A stretch of 64,000 bases of DNA from Thermoleophilaceae bacterium (GCA_040901445.1 JBBDYQ010000012.1:15234-79233), one strand, 5' to 3'. Counted from the stretch's first letter, positions 36,004 to 45,355 are shown. The notes: generated from the sequence alone by a model not told the origin. A program made the numbers and translations.

Positions 36004-36750
36004 GTGTTCACGCTGATCGGACCCGATGGGCGGCCATGCGAGAGCTCTGCGCCGGGAACGCTCGGCGGGCATCGCGGCAACCGCGTTTATGGGCGGCTTG
36101 ACTGCCCGGGGGCGCTGCGCTGGATCGCCCGCGGGCACTATGTGCGCCAGCGGGTGTTCTTTGCTGATGAGGCGGATGCGGTTGCCGCGGGCTATCGGCC
36201 GTGCGCGACTTGTCTTCCCTCCGGGTACCGCGAATGGAAGGATCGGCAGGCGATGATGCAGCGGCTTGTCGTGGAGAGTCCCTTGGGGCCCTTGGTGCTT
36301 CGTGGTGACCATGACGCCCTGGTCGGCCTCGCGTTCGCGCGGCGGGGCGCTGCGTACGGAGGCGATGAAGGGGGAGTCGCCGGGGATGCCGCCCGCCGGC
36401 TCTCCGAGTACTTCGCCGGCTCGCGCTCCGGGTTCGAGCTGCCGCTGCGCTTCGAGCGCGGCTCTGCGTTCGAGCGGCGGGTGTGGAACGCGCTGCTGGA
36501 GATCCCCTACGGCGCCACGACCACCTACGGAGAGCTGGCCACGGCGCTCGGCGAGCCGGGCGCGGCCCGTGCCGTGGGAGCGGCCAACGGCCGCAACCCG
36601 ATCGCGATCATCGTGCCCTGCCACAGGGTGATCGGTGCGGGCGGCCGGCTCACGGGCTACGGCGGCGGGCTGCCGCGCAAGCGGGCGCTGCTGGCGCTGG
36701 AGGGCGCGGCGGCGGCCGATGCGAGCCGCTCGCCCCAGCTGAGCTTCTGA
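36004..36750 (+). CDS. Ada-type metal-binding domain fused to methylated-DNA-protein-cysteine methyltransferase
   Basis: 248 residues, GTG start. Residues ~1-75 resemble the Ada zinc-binding module (YGRLDCPGALRWIARGHYVRQRVFF then GYRPCATCLP), with Cys12, a Cys near 34 and the CxxC pair. The pattern lacks one of the four E. coli Ada Cys positions in the usual spacing. Residues ~85-235 are a full Ogt/MGMT with acceptor Cys206 in IIVPCHRVIG and the helix NALLEIPYGATTTYGELA. It would repair O6-alkylguanine; a sensing role for the N-terminal part is inference. Confidence 0.88.
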   Translation: MFTLIGPDGRPCESSAPGTLGGHRGNRVYGRLDCPGALRWIARGHYVRQRVFFADEADAVAAGYRPCATCLPSGYREWKDRQAMMQRLVVESPLGPLVLRGDHDALVGLAFARRGAAYGGDEGGVAGDAARRLSEYFAGSRSGFELPLRFERGSAFERRVWNALLEIPYGATTTYGELATALGEPGAARAVGAANGRNPIAIIVPCHRVIGAGGRLTGYGGGLPRKRALLALEGAAAADASRSPQLSF

Positions 36751-36772
36751 GGCTTCGCGGCCTTCCGAGCGC

Positions 36773-36818
36773 CGATTGAACGGATTCCGGGGCCATAGCC
36801 CCCGTATGTGTTCAATCG
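36773..36818 (+). terminator. Hairpin of the GGATTC type (copy H2) after the Ada/Ogt gene
   Basis: Outer stem of 9 perfect bp (CGATTGAAC 36773-36781 with GTTCAATCG 36810-36818) and inner GGGGC/GCCCC around CATA. It begins 22 bases after the stop. It shares GGATTCYGGGKCCATA with the hairpin before hisC. No U-run. It likely ends the upstream gene before the aldehyde dehydrogenase promoter region. Confidence 0.6.
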
Positions 36819-36918
36819 ACGGGCGCCGCGGGTAGGCGGGCGGCTTCCCTCGCCCCGCGATGCGCCCAGCGCGTAGGATTGGCCGGCCAGCCAGGATCGA
36901 GTAGCCAGGAGGAGTCGC

Positions 36919-38448
36919 ATGGCCGTCGCGCCCACGCAGGAGGTCAAGGCCTACAGGAACTACGTAGGCGGGGAGTGGGTCGAGGCCGCGTCCGGCGAGA
37001 CCTTCGACGTGATCAACCCGTCGAGCGGCGACACGATCGCCACTGTGCCGAAGGGCGGTCGCGAGGACGCCCACCGGGCCATCGCCGCTGCGCGCGAGAG
37101 CTTCGACTCCGGTGTGTGGGCCGACATGGACCCGGACGAGCGCGTGCGGATCATGAAGTCGGTGGTGGACAAGTTCACCGAGCACGAGGACGAGCTGGCC
37201 GAGCTCGAGGCCATGAACGCGGGAATGACCTTGCGGGCCACCGGCACCGTCGTCACCGGCTACTGCATCACCCACTGGGACTACTTCGCCCGCCAGACCG
37301 ACCGCCCGCGCCAGGAGGCGCTCGCCCCGGTCGAGTTCCCCACGCACTCCTACAACTTCGTCCTGCGCGAGCCGGTGGGCGTCTGCGCCGGGATCATCCC
37401 GTGGAACTTCCCGCTGGTCATGGCCGTATGGAAGCTGGCCCCGGCGCTGGCCATGGGCAACAGCGTCGTGCTCAAGCCCGCCTCCAACACGCCGTTGACG
37501 GCGCTGCGCTTCGCCGAGCTGCTGGACGAGACCGACCTGCCCAAGGGCGTGGTCAACGTGATCACCGGCGGGGGCGCCTCGGTGGGCGAGGAGCTGGCGT
37601 CTCACCCCGACGTGGACAAGGTCTCCTTCACCGGTTCAACCGTCGTGGGCCGCCGGATCATGCAGCTGGCCTCGAGCACGATCAAGCGCTGCACGCTGGA
37701 GCTGGGCGGCAAGTCCCCCAACATCGTGTTCGAGGACGCCAACATGGAGGCCGCGGTGGACGGCGCCCTGTGGGCCACCTTCTTCCACCAGGGCCAGGTG
37801 TGCGAGTCCGGCACGCGGCTGCTGCTGCCGGAGTCCATCCACGACGAGTTCGTCGAGCGGCTGGTGGAGCGGGCCAAGCAGATCAAGATCGGCGACGCCC
37901 TGGATTACGAGACCGACATGGGCCCGCTCGTGTCCGAGGCCCAGCGCGACACGGTGGAGAACTACGTGCGCATCGGGCAGGAGGAGGGCGCCAGGCTCGT
38001 GCTGGGCGGCAAGCGACCGACGGACGTGCCCGACGGCGGCTTCTTCTACGAGCCCACGATCTTCACCGACGTGGACAACTCGATGACGATCGCGCAGGAG
38101 GAGATCTTCGGCCCGGTGCTGTCGGTGATCAAGTTCTCCGACGACGACGACGCCATCCGGATCGCCAACGACTCGATCTACGGACTGGCCAGCGCCGTCT
38201 GGTCCGAGGACCACGATCGCGCGCTCACCGCCGCCAAGCGCATCCGGGCGGGGACCGTGTGGATCAACGACCACCACCTCATCAACTGCGTGGCGCCGTT
38301 CGGCGGCTACAAGCAGTCCGGGCTGGGGCGCGAGCTGGCGAGCTACGGGCTGGACGAGTACACCGAGGTCAAGCACGTGCACGTGGACCTCACGCGCGAC
38401 CCGGACGGCAAGATGTTCGGCGTGCTGCTCAGCGAGCCGCGGCCGTAG
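36919..38448 (+). CDS. NAD(P)-dependent aldehyde dehydrogenase
   Basis: 509 residues of the ALDH superfamily. N-terminal GGEWVEAASGETFDVINPSSG, cofactor region GVCAGIIPWNFPLVMAVWKLAPAL, Glu261 in TLELGGKSPNIVF, catalytic Cys295 in HQGQVCESGTR, and EEIFGPVLSVIKF. It resembles betaine/phenylacetaldehyde/gamma-aminobutyraldehyde-type enzymes; specificity cannot be told. AGGAGG precedes ATG 36919. The 3' end overlaps the convergent helicase by 20 bases. Confidence 0.92.
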   Translation: MAVAPTQEVKAYRNYVGGEWVEAASGETFDVINPSSGDTIATVPKGGREDAHRAIAAARESFDSGVWADMDPDERVRIMKSVVDKFTEHEDELAELEAMNAGMTLRATGTVVTGYCITHWDYFARQTDRPRQEALAPVEFPTHSYNFVLREPVGVCAGIIPWNFPLVMAVWKLAPALAMGNSVVLKPASNTPLTALRFAELLDETDLPKGVVNVITGGGASVGEELASHPDVDKVSFTGSTVVGRRIMQLASSTIKRCTLELGGKSPNIVFEDANMEAAVDGALWATFFHQGQVCESGTRLLLPESIHDEFVERLVERAKQIKIGDALDYETDMGPLVSEAQRDTVENYVRIGQEEGARLVLGGKRPTDVPDGGFFYEPTIFTDVDNSMTIAQEEIFGPVLSVIKFSDDDDAIRIANDSIYGLASAVWSEDHDRALTAAKRIRAGTVWINDHHLINCVAPFGGYKQSGLGRELASYGLDEYTEVKHVHVDLTRDPDGKMFGVLLSEPRP

Positions 38449-40033
38449 CGCGACCGCTGAGTTGGTCAAGCAGCAGTCCGATCGAGCGCTCGAGCTGCTC
38501 GAGTGACGCGTCCTGCACGCGCCCGACGCCGAGTGCGCCGTTGACGTGCGCGTTGATCTCGGCGTGGCTGCGGCCCGTGCGCCTCGAGAGCGACGAGACC
38601 AGCTCGTGGCGCTGCTTGCGCAGCGCCACGCGGCGGGCGTAGAGGGGGGCTGCCTCCGGCTCGGCGCGCGGGGGCGGAGCAGGCGTCGCCGCGGCGGCAA
38701 GGGCGGGCGCGGGGTCCGGGGCCCCGAAGAGCGTCATCTGCGGGGCCACGTCCGCACTCACCGGCACGAACTCCAGGTCGTCGCCGGGTTCGCACCCGCC
38801 GCGCTCCGGAAGGCCATCGAGCTCTTCCGGCGGCAGCTCGTCGGCCGGCGGGCGCAGCGTGTGGCGGAGCTCGGTCTCGACGTCGTTGGCGTAGGCCTGC
38901 AGCACGCGGTCGGCCGGCAGGAACAGGTAGGACTGCTCGCCCGCGACGGCGCCTGCCGTGCGCACGAAGCGGCCGACGATCTGGCGGAAGATCAGGGGCG
39001 TGCGGGCGGCGGTGGCGTACACGCCCACGCGCAGGCGCGGGATGTCCACGCCCTCCGACACCATGTTCACGGCCACGATCCACTCGTCGCGCGAGCGCGT
39101 GAACGCCTGCAGCTTCTGGGCCGCGCGCGCCTCTGTGTGGAGCACCATGAGCGGCCTCCTGCCGGTGATGCGCTCGAGCGCGTCGCGGATCTCGCGGGCG
39201 TGGTCCGAGTCCGCGGCGATGGCCAGCGCCCCCGCGTCGCGGTGGCCGTGAGCGCGAACCTGGCGCAGCCGCTCGTGGGCTGCGGCGAGGATGCGCGGGA
39301 GCCCGTCGGCCAGCCGGGCGCTGATGGCCGTGCGGTAGCGGCGGCCGGCCTCGCGCGTGGCCAGTTCCTCCGCGAAGCCCGCCTCGATCACCTCGTCGCC
39401 GCTCTGCCACTGCAGCACGCCGTCGTAGGGGACGAAGGCCACGCGCCGGCAGACGCCGTCGGCGATGGCCTGGCCGTAGCTGTAGGCGAAGTCGGGCACG
39501 GCCACGCCGTCCTCGTAGCGGACTCCCGGGATGGCCATGTCGTCGCTGCGGAAGGGGGTGCCCGAGAGCAGCAGCCAGCGCGGCGAGGAGCCGAAGGCGC
39601 GCGTGAAGCCGGCGCCCCAGGTGAGGTCGTCGCCCAGATGGTGGGCCTCGTCGGCGATGACGAGCGTGTCCGGGCCGCAGCCGCGGGCGAACGCCTCCGG
39701 CGCCTGGCCCACGCGCGCGTAGGTGATGGCCACGCCGTGGAAGTCCGCGGTGGTGCGCAGCTCGGGCGCGTCGGGCAGCAGCTGGAGGCCGAGCGAGCCC
39801 GCCGCCTGCGCCCACTGGCGGGTGAGCGGGCTGGTTGGGCAGACCACCGCCACGCGGCGCACCTCGCCCCGCCGCAGCAGCTCGCGCGCCAGCACGAGCG
39901 CCGGGCGCGTCTTGCCCGCGCCGGGCGCCGCGGCCAGGAGGTACGGGCCGCCCGACCAGTCCGCGAGCCCGGCCAGCGCGCGGCGCTGCCAGGCTCGAAG
40001 TGAGGGGTCTCGGTGTGCGGAGTCCGTTCCCAC
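38429..40033 (-). CDS. DEAD/DEAH-box superfamily 2 helicase
   Basis: 534 residues. Walker A AAPGAGKTRPALVLA (~residues 34-48), motif Ia CPTSPL, DEAH box VIADEAHHLGDD, motif III LLLSGTPFRSDD and the C-terminal RecA part with MVSEGVDIPRLRVG and FRQIVGRFVRT (motif VI). It is similar in layout to stand-alone ComFA/RadD-like or restriction-type ATPases. The last ~130 residues are Pro/Ala-rich and then basic (YARRVALRKQRHELVSSLSRR), unlike the core. Nucleic acid substrate unknown. Confidence 0.85.
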   Translation of the reverse strand: MGTDSAHRDPSLRAWQRRALAGLADWSGGPYLLAAAPGAGKTRPALVLARELLRRGEVRRVAVVCPTSPLTRQWAQAAGSLGLQLLPDAPELRTTADFHGVAITYARVGQAPEAFARGCGPDTLVIADEAHHLGDDLTWGAGFTRAFGSSPRWLLLSGTPFRSDDMAIPGVRYEDGVAVPDFAYSYGQAIADGVCRRVAFVPYDGVLQWQSGDEVIEAGFAEELATREAGRRYRTAISARLADGLPRILAAAHERLRQVRAHGHRDAGALAIAADSDHAREIRDALERITGRRPLMVLHTEARAAQKLQAFTRSRDEWIVAVNMVSEGVDIPRLRVGVYATAARTPLIFRQIVGRFVRTAGAVAGEQSYLFLPADRVLQAYANDVETELRHTLRPPADELPPEELDGLPERGGCEPGDDLEFVPVSADVAPQMTLFGAPDPAPALAAAATPAPPPRAEPEAAPLYARRVALRKQRHELVSSLSRRTGRSHAEINAHVNGALGVGRVQDASLEQLERSIGLLLDQLSGRATAAAR

Positions 40034-40084
40034 GGGAGCGCGGCATCCTGCGCGACGGGTCGGACGGATCCTCCCCGACGCGAT

Positions 40085-40129
40085 GAACGTCCCGCGCCCC
40101 CACGGAATCCGGGGGCACGCGGGACGTTC
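40085..40129 (-). terminator. Long hairpin (copy H3) downstream of the MMPL transporter gene
   Basis: 12-bp perfect stem GAACGTCCCGCG (40085-40096) with CGCGGGACGTTC (40118-40129), then CCCCC/GGGGG around a loop that reads GGATTCCGT on the minus strand. It is 12 bases past the MMPL stop, so it is a probable terminator. It shares GGATTC and GAAC/GTTC elements with hairpins at 19.2 and 36.8 kb, but in a different arrangement. Confidence 0.6.
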
Positions 40130-40140
40130 GCGCGCGGCGG

Positions 40141-42309
40141 TCAGTCAGCCGAGGCCGCGGCCGGCGCGGCTGGTGCGGGCGTGGCCGGGGAGTGGCCGTT
40201 CACCCGCGGCAGGAGCCGGTCGAGCCAGTTCGGCATCCACCAGTTGGCCCGCCCGAGGATCTGCATCACGGCCGGCACGAGCAGCATCCGCACGATCGTG
40301 GCGTCCACGAGGATCGCCGTGGCCATGCCGATGCCCATGAGCTTGAGGATCACGTCATCGCTCAGGGCGAACGAGCTGAAGACAGCGACCATGATCAGGG
40401 CAGCCGCCGTGATCACGCGGCCGGTCTTGGCCAGCCCGTCCACCACGGCCCGGGGGTTGTCCCCGGAGGCCAGGTACTCCTCACGGATCCGCGAGAGCAG
40501 GAACACCTCGTAGTCCATGGAGAGCCCGAACAGGATCGCGAACATCATCACCGGGACGAACGGCGGGACCGGCGTCGCCGTGTCGATTCCCACCAGCTCG
40601 CCGGCGAAGCCGCCCTGCGAGAGCAGCGCCACCACGCCGTACGCCGCCCCGATCGACAGCAGGTTCATGAACGCCGCCTTCACCGCCACCGGCACCGACC
40701 GGAAGGAGGCGAGCAGCAGCAGGAACGACAGTCCGACGACCACTGCGATCATCAGCGGCAGCCGACCCAGCGTGTAGTCGCTCTGGTCCACGAGCGCGGC
40801 GGTGATGCCGCCCACGTGCACCTCGGCGCCGCCGGCCTGCTCGACGGGCGGGATCACGTCGTCGCGCAGCCGCGTGACCAGGGCCTCCGTGGCCTCGTCC
40901 TGGGGCGACGTCTCGGGGATGGCCATGAGCACGGCGGCGTCGCCGGCCTCGTTCGGCCGCGGCGGCGAGACCGACGCCACGCCCGGCGTGTCCGCCACGC
41001 CCTGGCGCAGGTCGGCGAGCGCGGCCTGGCCGCCGCCGTCGGGCAGCTCCGCCGTGAGCAGCAGCGGGCCGTTGGCGCCCGGTCCGAAGCCCTCGGACAC
41101 GAGCTCGTAGGCCTGGCGGGTGGTGGTCTCCTCCCGGTCGTTGCCCGAGTCGGGGAAGCCCAGGCGGAAGTCGGTCACCGGCAGCGCCATGGCCGCGATC
41201 AGGGCCACGCCGGCGGCCAGCGCCGCCCACGGGCGGCGCTGGATGCCGCGACTCCACGCCAGCCAGCGTGAGCCGCCGTCGCCGGCCGCCACGCGAGCCT
41301 TGCTGCCCGGGATGTGCAGGCGGTCGATGCGCGGGCCGATGACCCCCAGGGTCGCCGGCAGGAGCGTGATCGCGGCAACCACGGCCACGAGCACCGCCAG
41401 GCTGGCAGCGATGGCCACGCCGTTCAGGAACGACAGGCCCATGGCCATCAGGCCGAGCATCGCGATGACCACCGTGAGCCCGGCGATCACCACCGAGCGG
41501 CCGGCGGTGGCGGTGGCCTCGGCCACCGCCTGGCGCGGCTCCTTGCCGTCCGCGAGGCCGGTCCGGTAGCGGGTGACCACCAGCAGCGCGTAGTCGATGC
41601 CCACGCCGATCCCGATCATCCCCGCGACCGCGGGCGCGAAGTCCGGAACGTCCATCACGCCTGCGACCAGGCCGATGAGCGCCGTGGCCACGCCGAGGCC
41701 GAACAGCGCGGTGAGGATGGGCAGCCCCGCGGCGACCACCGAGCCGAAGGTGAGCAGCAGGATGATGGCCGCCATGATGAAGCCGACCATCTCGGGGCTC
41801 GTCTCCGACGCCTGTGCCTCCTGGATCTCGAAGCCCGCGAGCTCGATCTGGAGCCCGCTTCCGGCGGCGCCCTCGGCGAGCTCGATCAGCGCCTCGGCCG
41901 ACTCCGCGGGCGCCTCGTCACCGTCGATCTGGAGGCGCGCGACAGCGGTCTCGCCGTCGCGTGAGACCTCGGCCGGCGTCGCGCCCTTTAGGCCCTCGAG
42001 CTGCGACGCCTCGACCAGCAGCCCGTCGATGCGCTCCTTCACCGCAGGCGACTGTGCGCCCTCGGCCGAGTGCCAGACCACGTCGAGCGACGACGATGAC
42101 CTGTCCGTGAACCGCTCGGTGAGCACGGCATCCGCCGCCTCGGAGTCGGAGTTCGGCGTGGTGAACTCGGCGTTGTAGTCGCCTGCCAGCGGCATCAGGA
42201 TCGCGATTGCGGCGACGAGGGTCAGGAGCCAGGCTCCCACCACGCGGCGGCGGTGGACGAACGACCAGGAGCCCAGGCGGGCGAGGGTGGTCTTGGGCTG
42301 CGGTGACAT
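40141..42309 (-). CDS. MMPL-family RND transporter
   Basis: 722 residues from ATG 42309 (GAGGAG upstream). Two repeats each have one span, a large extracytoplasmic domain and a five-span bundle. The first bundle includes FIMAAIILLLTFGSVVAAGLPILTALFG and GMIGIGVGIDYALLVVTRYR; the second includes LFGLSMDYEVFLLSRIREEY. The Asp-Tyr pairs in both are the proton relay of the family. It probably exports lipids or small hydrophobic molecules. It is far shorter than mycobacterial MmpL3-type C-terminal-tailed forms. Confidence 0.9.
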   Translation of the reverse strand: MSPQPKTTLARLGSWSFVHRRRVVGAWLLTLVAAIAILMPLAGDYNAEFTTPNSDSEAADAVLTERFTDRSSSSLDVVWHSAEGAQSPAVKERIDGLLVEASQLEGLKGATPAEVSRDGETAVARLQIDGDEAPAESAEALIELAEGAAGSGLQIELAGFEIQEAQASETSPEMVGFIMAAIILLLTFGSVVAAGLPILTALFGLGVATALIGLVAGVMDVPDFAPAVAGMIGIGVGIDYALLVVTRYRTGLADGKEPRQAVAEATATAGRSVVIAGLTVVIAMLGLMAMGLSFLNGVAIAASLAVLVAVVAAITLLPATLGVIGPRIDRLHIPGSKARVAAGDGGSRWLAWSRGIQRRPWAALAAGVALIAAMALPVTDFRLGFPDSGNDREETTTRQAYELVSEGFGPGANGPLLLTAELPDGGGQAALADLRQGVADTPGVASVSPPRPNEAGDAAVLMAIPETSPQDEATEALVTRLRDDVIPPVEQAGGAEVHVGGITAALVDQSDYTLGRLPLMIAVVVGLSFLLLLASFRSVPVAVKAAFMNLLSIGAAYGVVALLSQGGFAGELVGIDTATPVPPFVPVMMFAILFGLSMDYEVFLLSRIREEYLASGDNPRAVVDGLAKTGRVITAAALIMVAVFSSFALSDDVILKLMGIGMATAILVDATIVRMLLVPAVMQILGRANWWMPNWLDRLLPRVNGHSPATPAPAAPAAASAD

Positions 42310-42411
42310 TCGTGCTCCTCGGCGTCGGGAGAGAGGGAACGTCGTCAGCCTGCCGGGCGCGCGGCTTGCCCACAATTGGGGATGCCCCCGAGCGGGGCCT
42401 GGGGATGGCCC

Positions 42412-43437
42412 CTAGTGCATGGGGCGGTTGTCCGCACGGTGGGCGGCCGCGAGGGCCTTCAACGTGCGGCGGGAGCTGTACTGCGGCTTCCAGCGCAGCA
42501 GCTTGCGGGCGCGGTCCGTGCGCATGAGCACGGGCTTGCGCACCGCCTGGATCCAGGAGACGGCGTCGGGCACGGCGGGCACGCGTGCCAGCACCTCGGC
42601 GCCGAGGTCCACGGCCAGCTCGGGCACGGGGATCGAGTACCAGCCGAGGGCGTCGGCGAGGTCGCTCACGGTGAGCGTGTCCTTCGCCGTGACGTTGTAC
42701 GGGCCCGGTTCGCCGCGGCCCAGCACGCCCGCGAGGAACGCCTGGGCCACGTCGTCCTCGTGCACGAGCTGGAAGCGGATGCCGGGGTCGGGGAGCACGG
42801 GCCTCAGCGCCGGCATGCCCGACAGCAGGCGCACGACCGCATCGGGCATGCGCTCGGACAGCCGCACGTACGGGATCTCGTCGACAAGCGTCTGCGCCCG
42901 CGGGCCCGCGATCACCGGGGGCCGGAACACCCACGCAGCCGTCTTGCGCCGCCGCTCGAGCACCTTCGCCAGCACCTCCTCGACCTCCGCCTTCTGCGCC
43001 GAGTAGGCGTGCTCGGGCGAGCCGCGGGCCGGGATGTCCTCGTCCAGCCAGTCCGGGTTGTCGTCGTGGAACCCGTAGGCGGCCACGCTCGAGGCGTAGC
43101 AGATGCGCTCGGCGCCGCTCTTGGCCGCCTCCTCGAACACGATCCGCGAGCCGTCCACGTTGATCGCGCGCGTGGAGTCGCCGGCGGTGAGGATCGCGAA
43201 CGCCAGGTGCACCACGGCGTCGGCGCCCTTGACCGCGCCGCGGACGCTCGCGCGGTCCTGCACGTCGCCCTGGCGGTACTCCGTCTTGCGCCAGCCCTCG
43301 CTTGCGGGGTCGAACGGGCTGCGCGCCATGCCCACGATCCGCTTCACCCGGCGCGAGCGCTCGAGCGCGGAGACAACGGCGACGCCGAGGTCCCCGGTGG
43401 GGCCGGTCACGGCGACGGTGAGCCCGTCGGTGGCCAT
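42412..43437 (-). CDS. NAD-dependent epimerase/dehydratase family protein
   Basis: 341 residues, extended-SDR fold. Cofactor motif TVAVTGPTGDLGVAVVSAL near the N-terminus (TGxxGxxG), VVHLAFAI, SSVAAYGFHDD and Tyr-x3-Lys as YSAQKAEVEE. Substrate not identifiable; related proteins act on nucleotide sugars or steroids. It is divergent from the DUF779 gene, with 39 bases between starts. Confidence 0.82.
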   Translation of the reverse strand: MATDGLTVAVTGPTGDLGVAVVSALERSRRVKRIVGMARSPFDPASEGWRKTEYRQGDVQDRASVRGAVKGADAVVHLAFAILTAGDSTRAINVDGSRIVFEEAAKSGAERICYASSVAAYGFHDDNPDWLDEDIPARGSPEHAYSAQKAEVEEVLAKVLERRRKTAAWVFRPPVIAGPRAQTLVDEIPYVRLSERMPDAVVRLLSGMPALRPVLPDPGIRFQLVHEDDVAQAFLAGVLGRGEPGPYNVTAKDTLTVSDLADALGWYSIPVPELAVDLGAEVLARVPAVPDAVSWIQAVRKPVLMRTDRARKLLRWKPQYSSRRTLKALAAAHRADNRPMH

Positions 43438-43476
43438 GTCGGTGTTCTACCTGATTTCCGGGGCTAGGATGGCTCT

Positions 43477-43821
43477 GTGGTCAGCGTCGTGCTCACCGAT
43501 TCCGCCGCCGATGCGCTCGAGCGCGTGCGGGGCGAGCTGGGCGACGACCTCATGTTCGTGATCGGCAACGGCTGCTGCGACTCCACGGCGCCGTTCCTGT
43601 TCTCCCGCCACGTGCGGACGGGCGAGGCCCACGTCGGCGACGTGGGCGGGGTCCCCATCCTGCTCGACGCGGCGCTGGTCGCCCTGTTCGAGGGCCGCGA
43701 GGTCGTGATCGACGCCGGCCCGGATGCCGGCGGCGACTCGTTCTCGGCCGAGACCGAGCTGGGCCTGCGCTTTTCGATGGAGCGCCTGCCGTTGCCGGGA
43801 GGCGCTCAGGCTTCGTCGTAG
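43477..43821 (+). CDS. DUF779 family protein
   Basis: 114 residues with GTG start. The diagnostic segment is [16 protein letters not shown] (paired Cys), followed by [21 protein letters not shown]. In other actinobacteria DUF779 genes often sit next to acetaldehyde/aldehyde dehydrogenases and are thought to be accessory. Here the nearest ALDH is 5 kb away. The 3' end overlaps the convergent Nudix gene by 16 bases. Confidence 0.8.
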   Translation: MVSVVLTDSAADALERVRGELGDDLMFVIGNGCCDSTAPFLFSRHVRTGEAHVGDVGGVPILLDAALVALFEGREVVIDAGPDAGGDSFSAETELGLRFSMERLPLPGGAQASS

Positions 43822-44426
43822 CCGGGCTCGCCCGGCAGCAGCACCGCCGCGTGGTCCCCCTTCATCACCACACGCGGCTGCACGGGCTCCACCTGGCGCG
43901 AGCGGCCGTCCTCCAGGGCAGCGTCCACCGACCGGAACTCGGCCAGCGCCTCGAGGTGCTTGATGGTGGGGAAGACGAGCAGCATCTCCTCGCGCGAGTA
44001 GGCCGCGAGGGCGTCCACGGGCCGGATCCAGCGGTGGTCCACGCACTCCTGGCCGTCGCAGGTGACCTCGGCGTCCGCGGGCGCCTCGGCCACGAAGAAC
44101 CAGGTGTCGAAGCGGATCTTGACCTCGCTGGGGGTGATCCAGCGCGAGAACGGCACCAGGGAGTCCGTGCCGGGCAGTCGCAGCCCCGCCTCCTCCTGCG
44201 CCTCGCGCAGCGCCGCGCCGTCCGGCCCGCCGTCGCCCTCGTCCACCGCGCCGCCCGGGAAGACCCACGCGCCGCCCATGAAGCGGGCGTCCGGATTGCG
44301 CTGCACGAGCAGCACCTCGGGGCCCTCGGGGGAGTCGCGCAGGACGATCAGCGAGGCGGCGGGGCGGGCGGGCGATTCCTCACCCGGATTGAGCTCCTCG
44401 CCGGGTCCGGGCCGATCGACGCGCAC
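43806..44426 (-). CDS. Nudix hydrolase
   Basis: 206 residues, GTG start. The Nudix box reads [20 protein letters not shown] then EEAGL, preceded by [13 protein letters not shown]; all catalytic Glu are present. The length and a C-terminal [19 protein letters not shown] resemble the RppH-unlike, NUDT19/CoA-diphosphatase side of the family, but substrate is not assignable. It is divergent from rubredoxin with only 27 bases between starts. Confidence 0.87.
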   Translation of the reverse strand: MRVDRPGPGEELNPGEESPARPAASLIVLRDSPEGPEVLLVQRNPDARFMGGAWVFPGGAVDEGDGGPDGAALREAQEEAGLRLPGTDSLVPFSRWITPSEVKIRFDTWFFVAEAPADAEVTCDGQECVDHRWIRPVDALAAYSREEMLLVFPTIKHLEALAEFRSVDAALEDGRSRQVEPVQPRVVMKGDHAAVLLPGEPGYDEA

Positions 44427-44453
44427 GAGCGGACCCTACTAACCTTCCGCGCC

Positions 44454-44630
44454 GTGGAAGCCGCCACCGCACAGAAGTGGATCTGCGAATCCTGCGGGTT
44501 CATCTACGACCCCGTCGAGGGCGATCCGGACGGCGGCGTGCCCGCCGGCACGCCGTTCCCCGAGATCCCCGACGACTGGTTCTGCCCGGTCTGCGGCGCG
44601 CGCAAGAAGGACTTCAAGCCGCTGGACTAG
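44454..44630 (+). CDS. Rubredoxin
   Basis: 58-residue one-iron electron carrier. The two knuckles [10 protein letters not shown] and [11 protein letters not shown] give Cys11, Cys14, Cys44 and Cys47 for the Fe site, with [14 protein letters not shown] typical between. GTG 44454 start. In actinobacteria rubredoxins commonly serve alkane or fatty-acid hydroxylases; no such partner is in the window. Confidence 0.95.
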   Translation: MEAATAQKWICESCGFIYDPVEGDPDGGVPAGTPFPEIPDDWFCPVCGARKKDFKPLD

Positions 44631-44659
44631 GCGCCCCGCCCCCCGGGTAGGGCAACGGT

Positions 44660-45163
44660 ATGCCCCGGGTCGTGGCAATCGCGGCTGCAATGGCGGCCCT
44701 GCTCGCCGGCTGCGGTGAGGAGGAGACCGATTCGGGCGACGCGGCAGGCGAGTCGGCGGATGTGGCGGCGATCGAGGCCGCGGACCTCCTCGAGGACACG
44801 CGCGAGGTGGTGCGCAAGCTCTCCGAGCGCGCGGAGGACCCTTCGGACACCGAGGAGCTCGAGGAGCTCCGAGACGAGGCACGCGGCCTCGCCAGGCAGG
44901 CGCGCGAGGGACTGCCGGAGGACGATCCCGCGCGGCAGCCGCTGATCACCGCGAACGAGCAGGCGGCCCAGGCCTCGTTCGCCCTGCGCCAGTACGCGTC
45001 CGATGGGCGTGAGAATGCTCTCGAGCGGGCGCGCACCAACCTCGATGAGGTCCGCGGGACGCTCGCCCGCGTGGTCGACGGACTGCGCGGCCGGCTGCCC
45101 GCTGACGTCGTCCAGCGGCTCGAGAGCGCGCTGCCCGACATCCCGGACGTGCCGTCGCCCTGA
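44660..45163 (+). CDS. Putative lipoprotein with helical acidic domain
   Basis: 167 residues. N-terminal MPRVVAIAAAMAALLAGC is a lipoprotein signal with lipobox LLAGC (Cys18). The mature part is acidic and predicted fully helical (EEETDSGDAAGESADVAAIE then repeated Glu/Ala/Leu/Arg), possibly a helical bundle. No family recognised. It lies convergent to the small 62-residue gene, with 3 bases between stops. Confidence 0.7.
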   Translation: MPRVVAIAAAMAALLAGCGEEETDSGDAAGESADVAAIEAADLLEDTREVVRKLSERAEDPSDTEELEELRDEARGLARQAREGLPEDDPARQPLITANEQAAQASFALRQYASDGRENALERARTNLDEVRGTLARVVDGLRGRLPADVVQRLESALPDIPDVPSP

Positions 45164-45166
45164 GGA

Positions 45167-45355
45167 TCAGGCCAGCGCCGGCGAGTCCGCGTCCGGCTCG
45201 GGCTCCGGATCGTGCTCGGCGCGGCGCAGGCCCTCCAGCGCCGCGATCAGCTCGACGTAGCCGGTGAAGGAGAGCGGCTGCCCGGTCGCGGGGCACACCC
45301 GCCCCGCGACCTGTGTGCTGCCGGGGTCGAGCTCGATGCGGACCCAGCCGGTCAC
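45167..45355 (-). CDS. Small protein of unknown function coupled to the RTX gene
   Basis: 62 residues: MTGWVRIELDPGSTQVAGRV then SFTGYVELIAALEGLRR and an acidic tail. GTG start overlaps the RTX stop (GTGA), so it would be translated by coupling. The pattern (WVRIELDPG ... FTGYVELIAALE) looks like a conserved short actinobacterial protein; function unknown. Confidence 0.6.
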   Translation of the reverse strand: MTGWVRIELDPGSTQVAGRVCPATGQPLSFTGYVELIAALEGLRRAEHDPEPEPDADSPALA

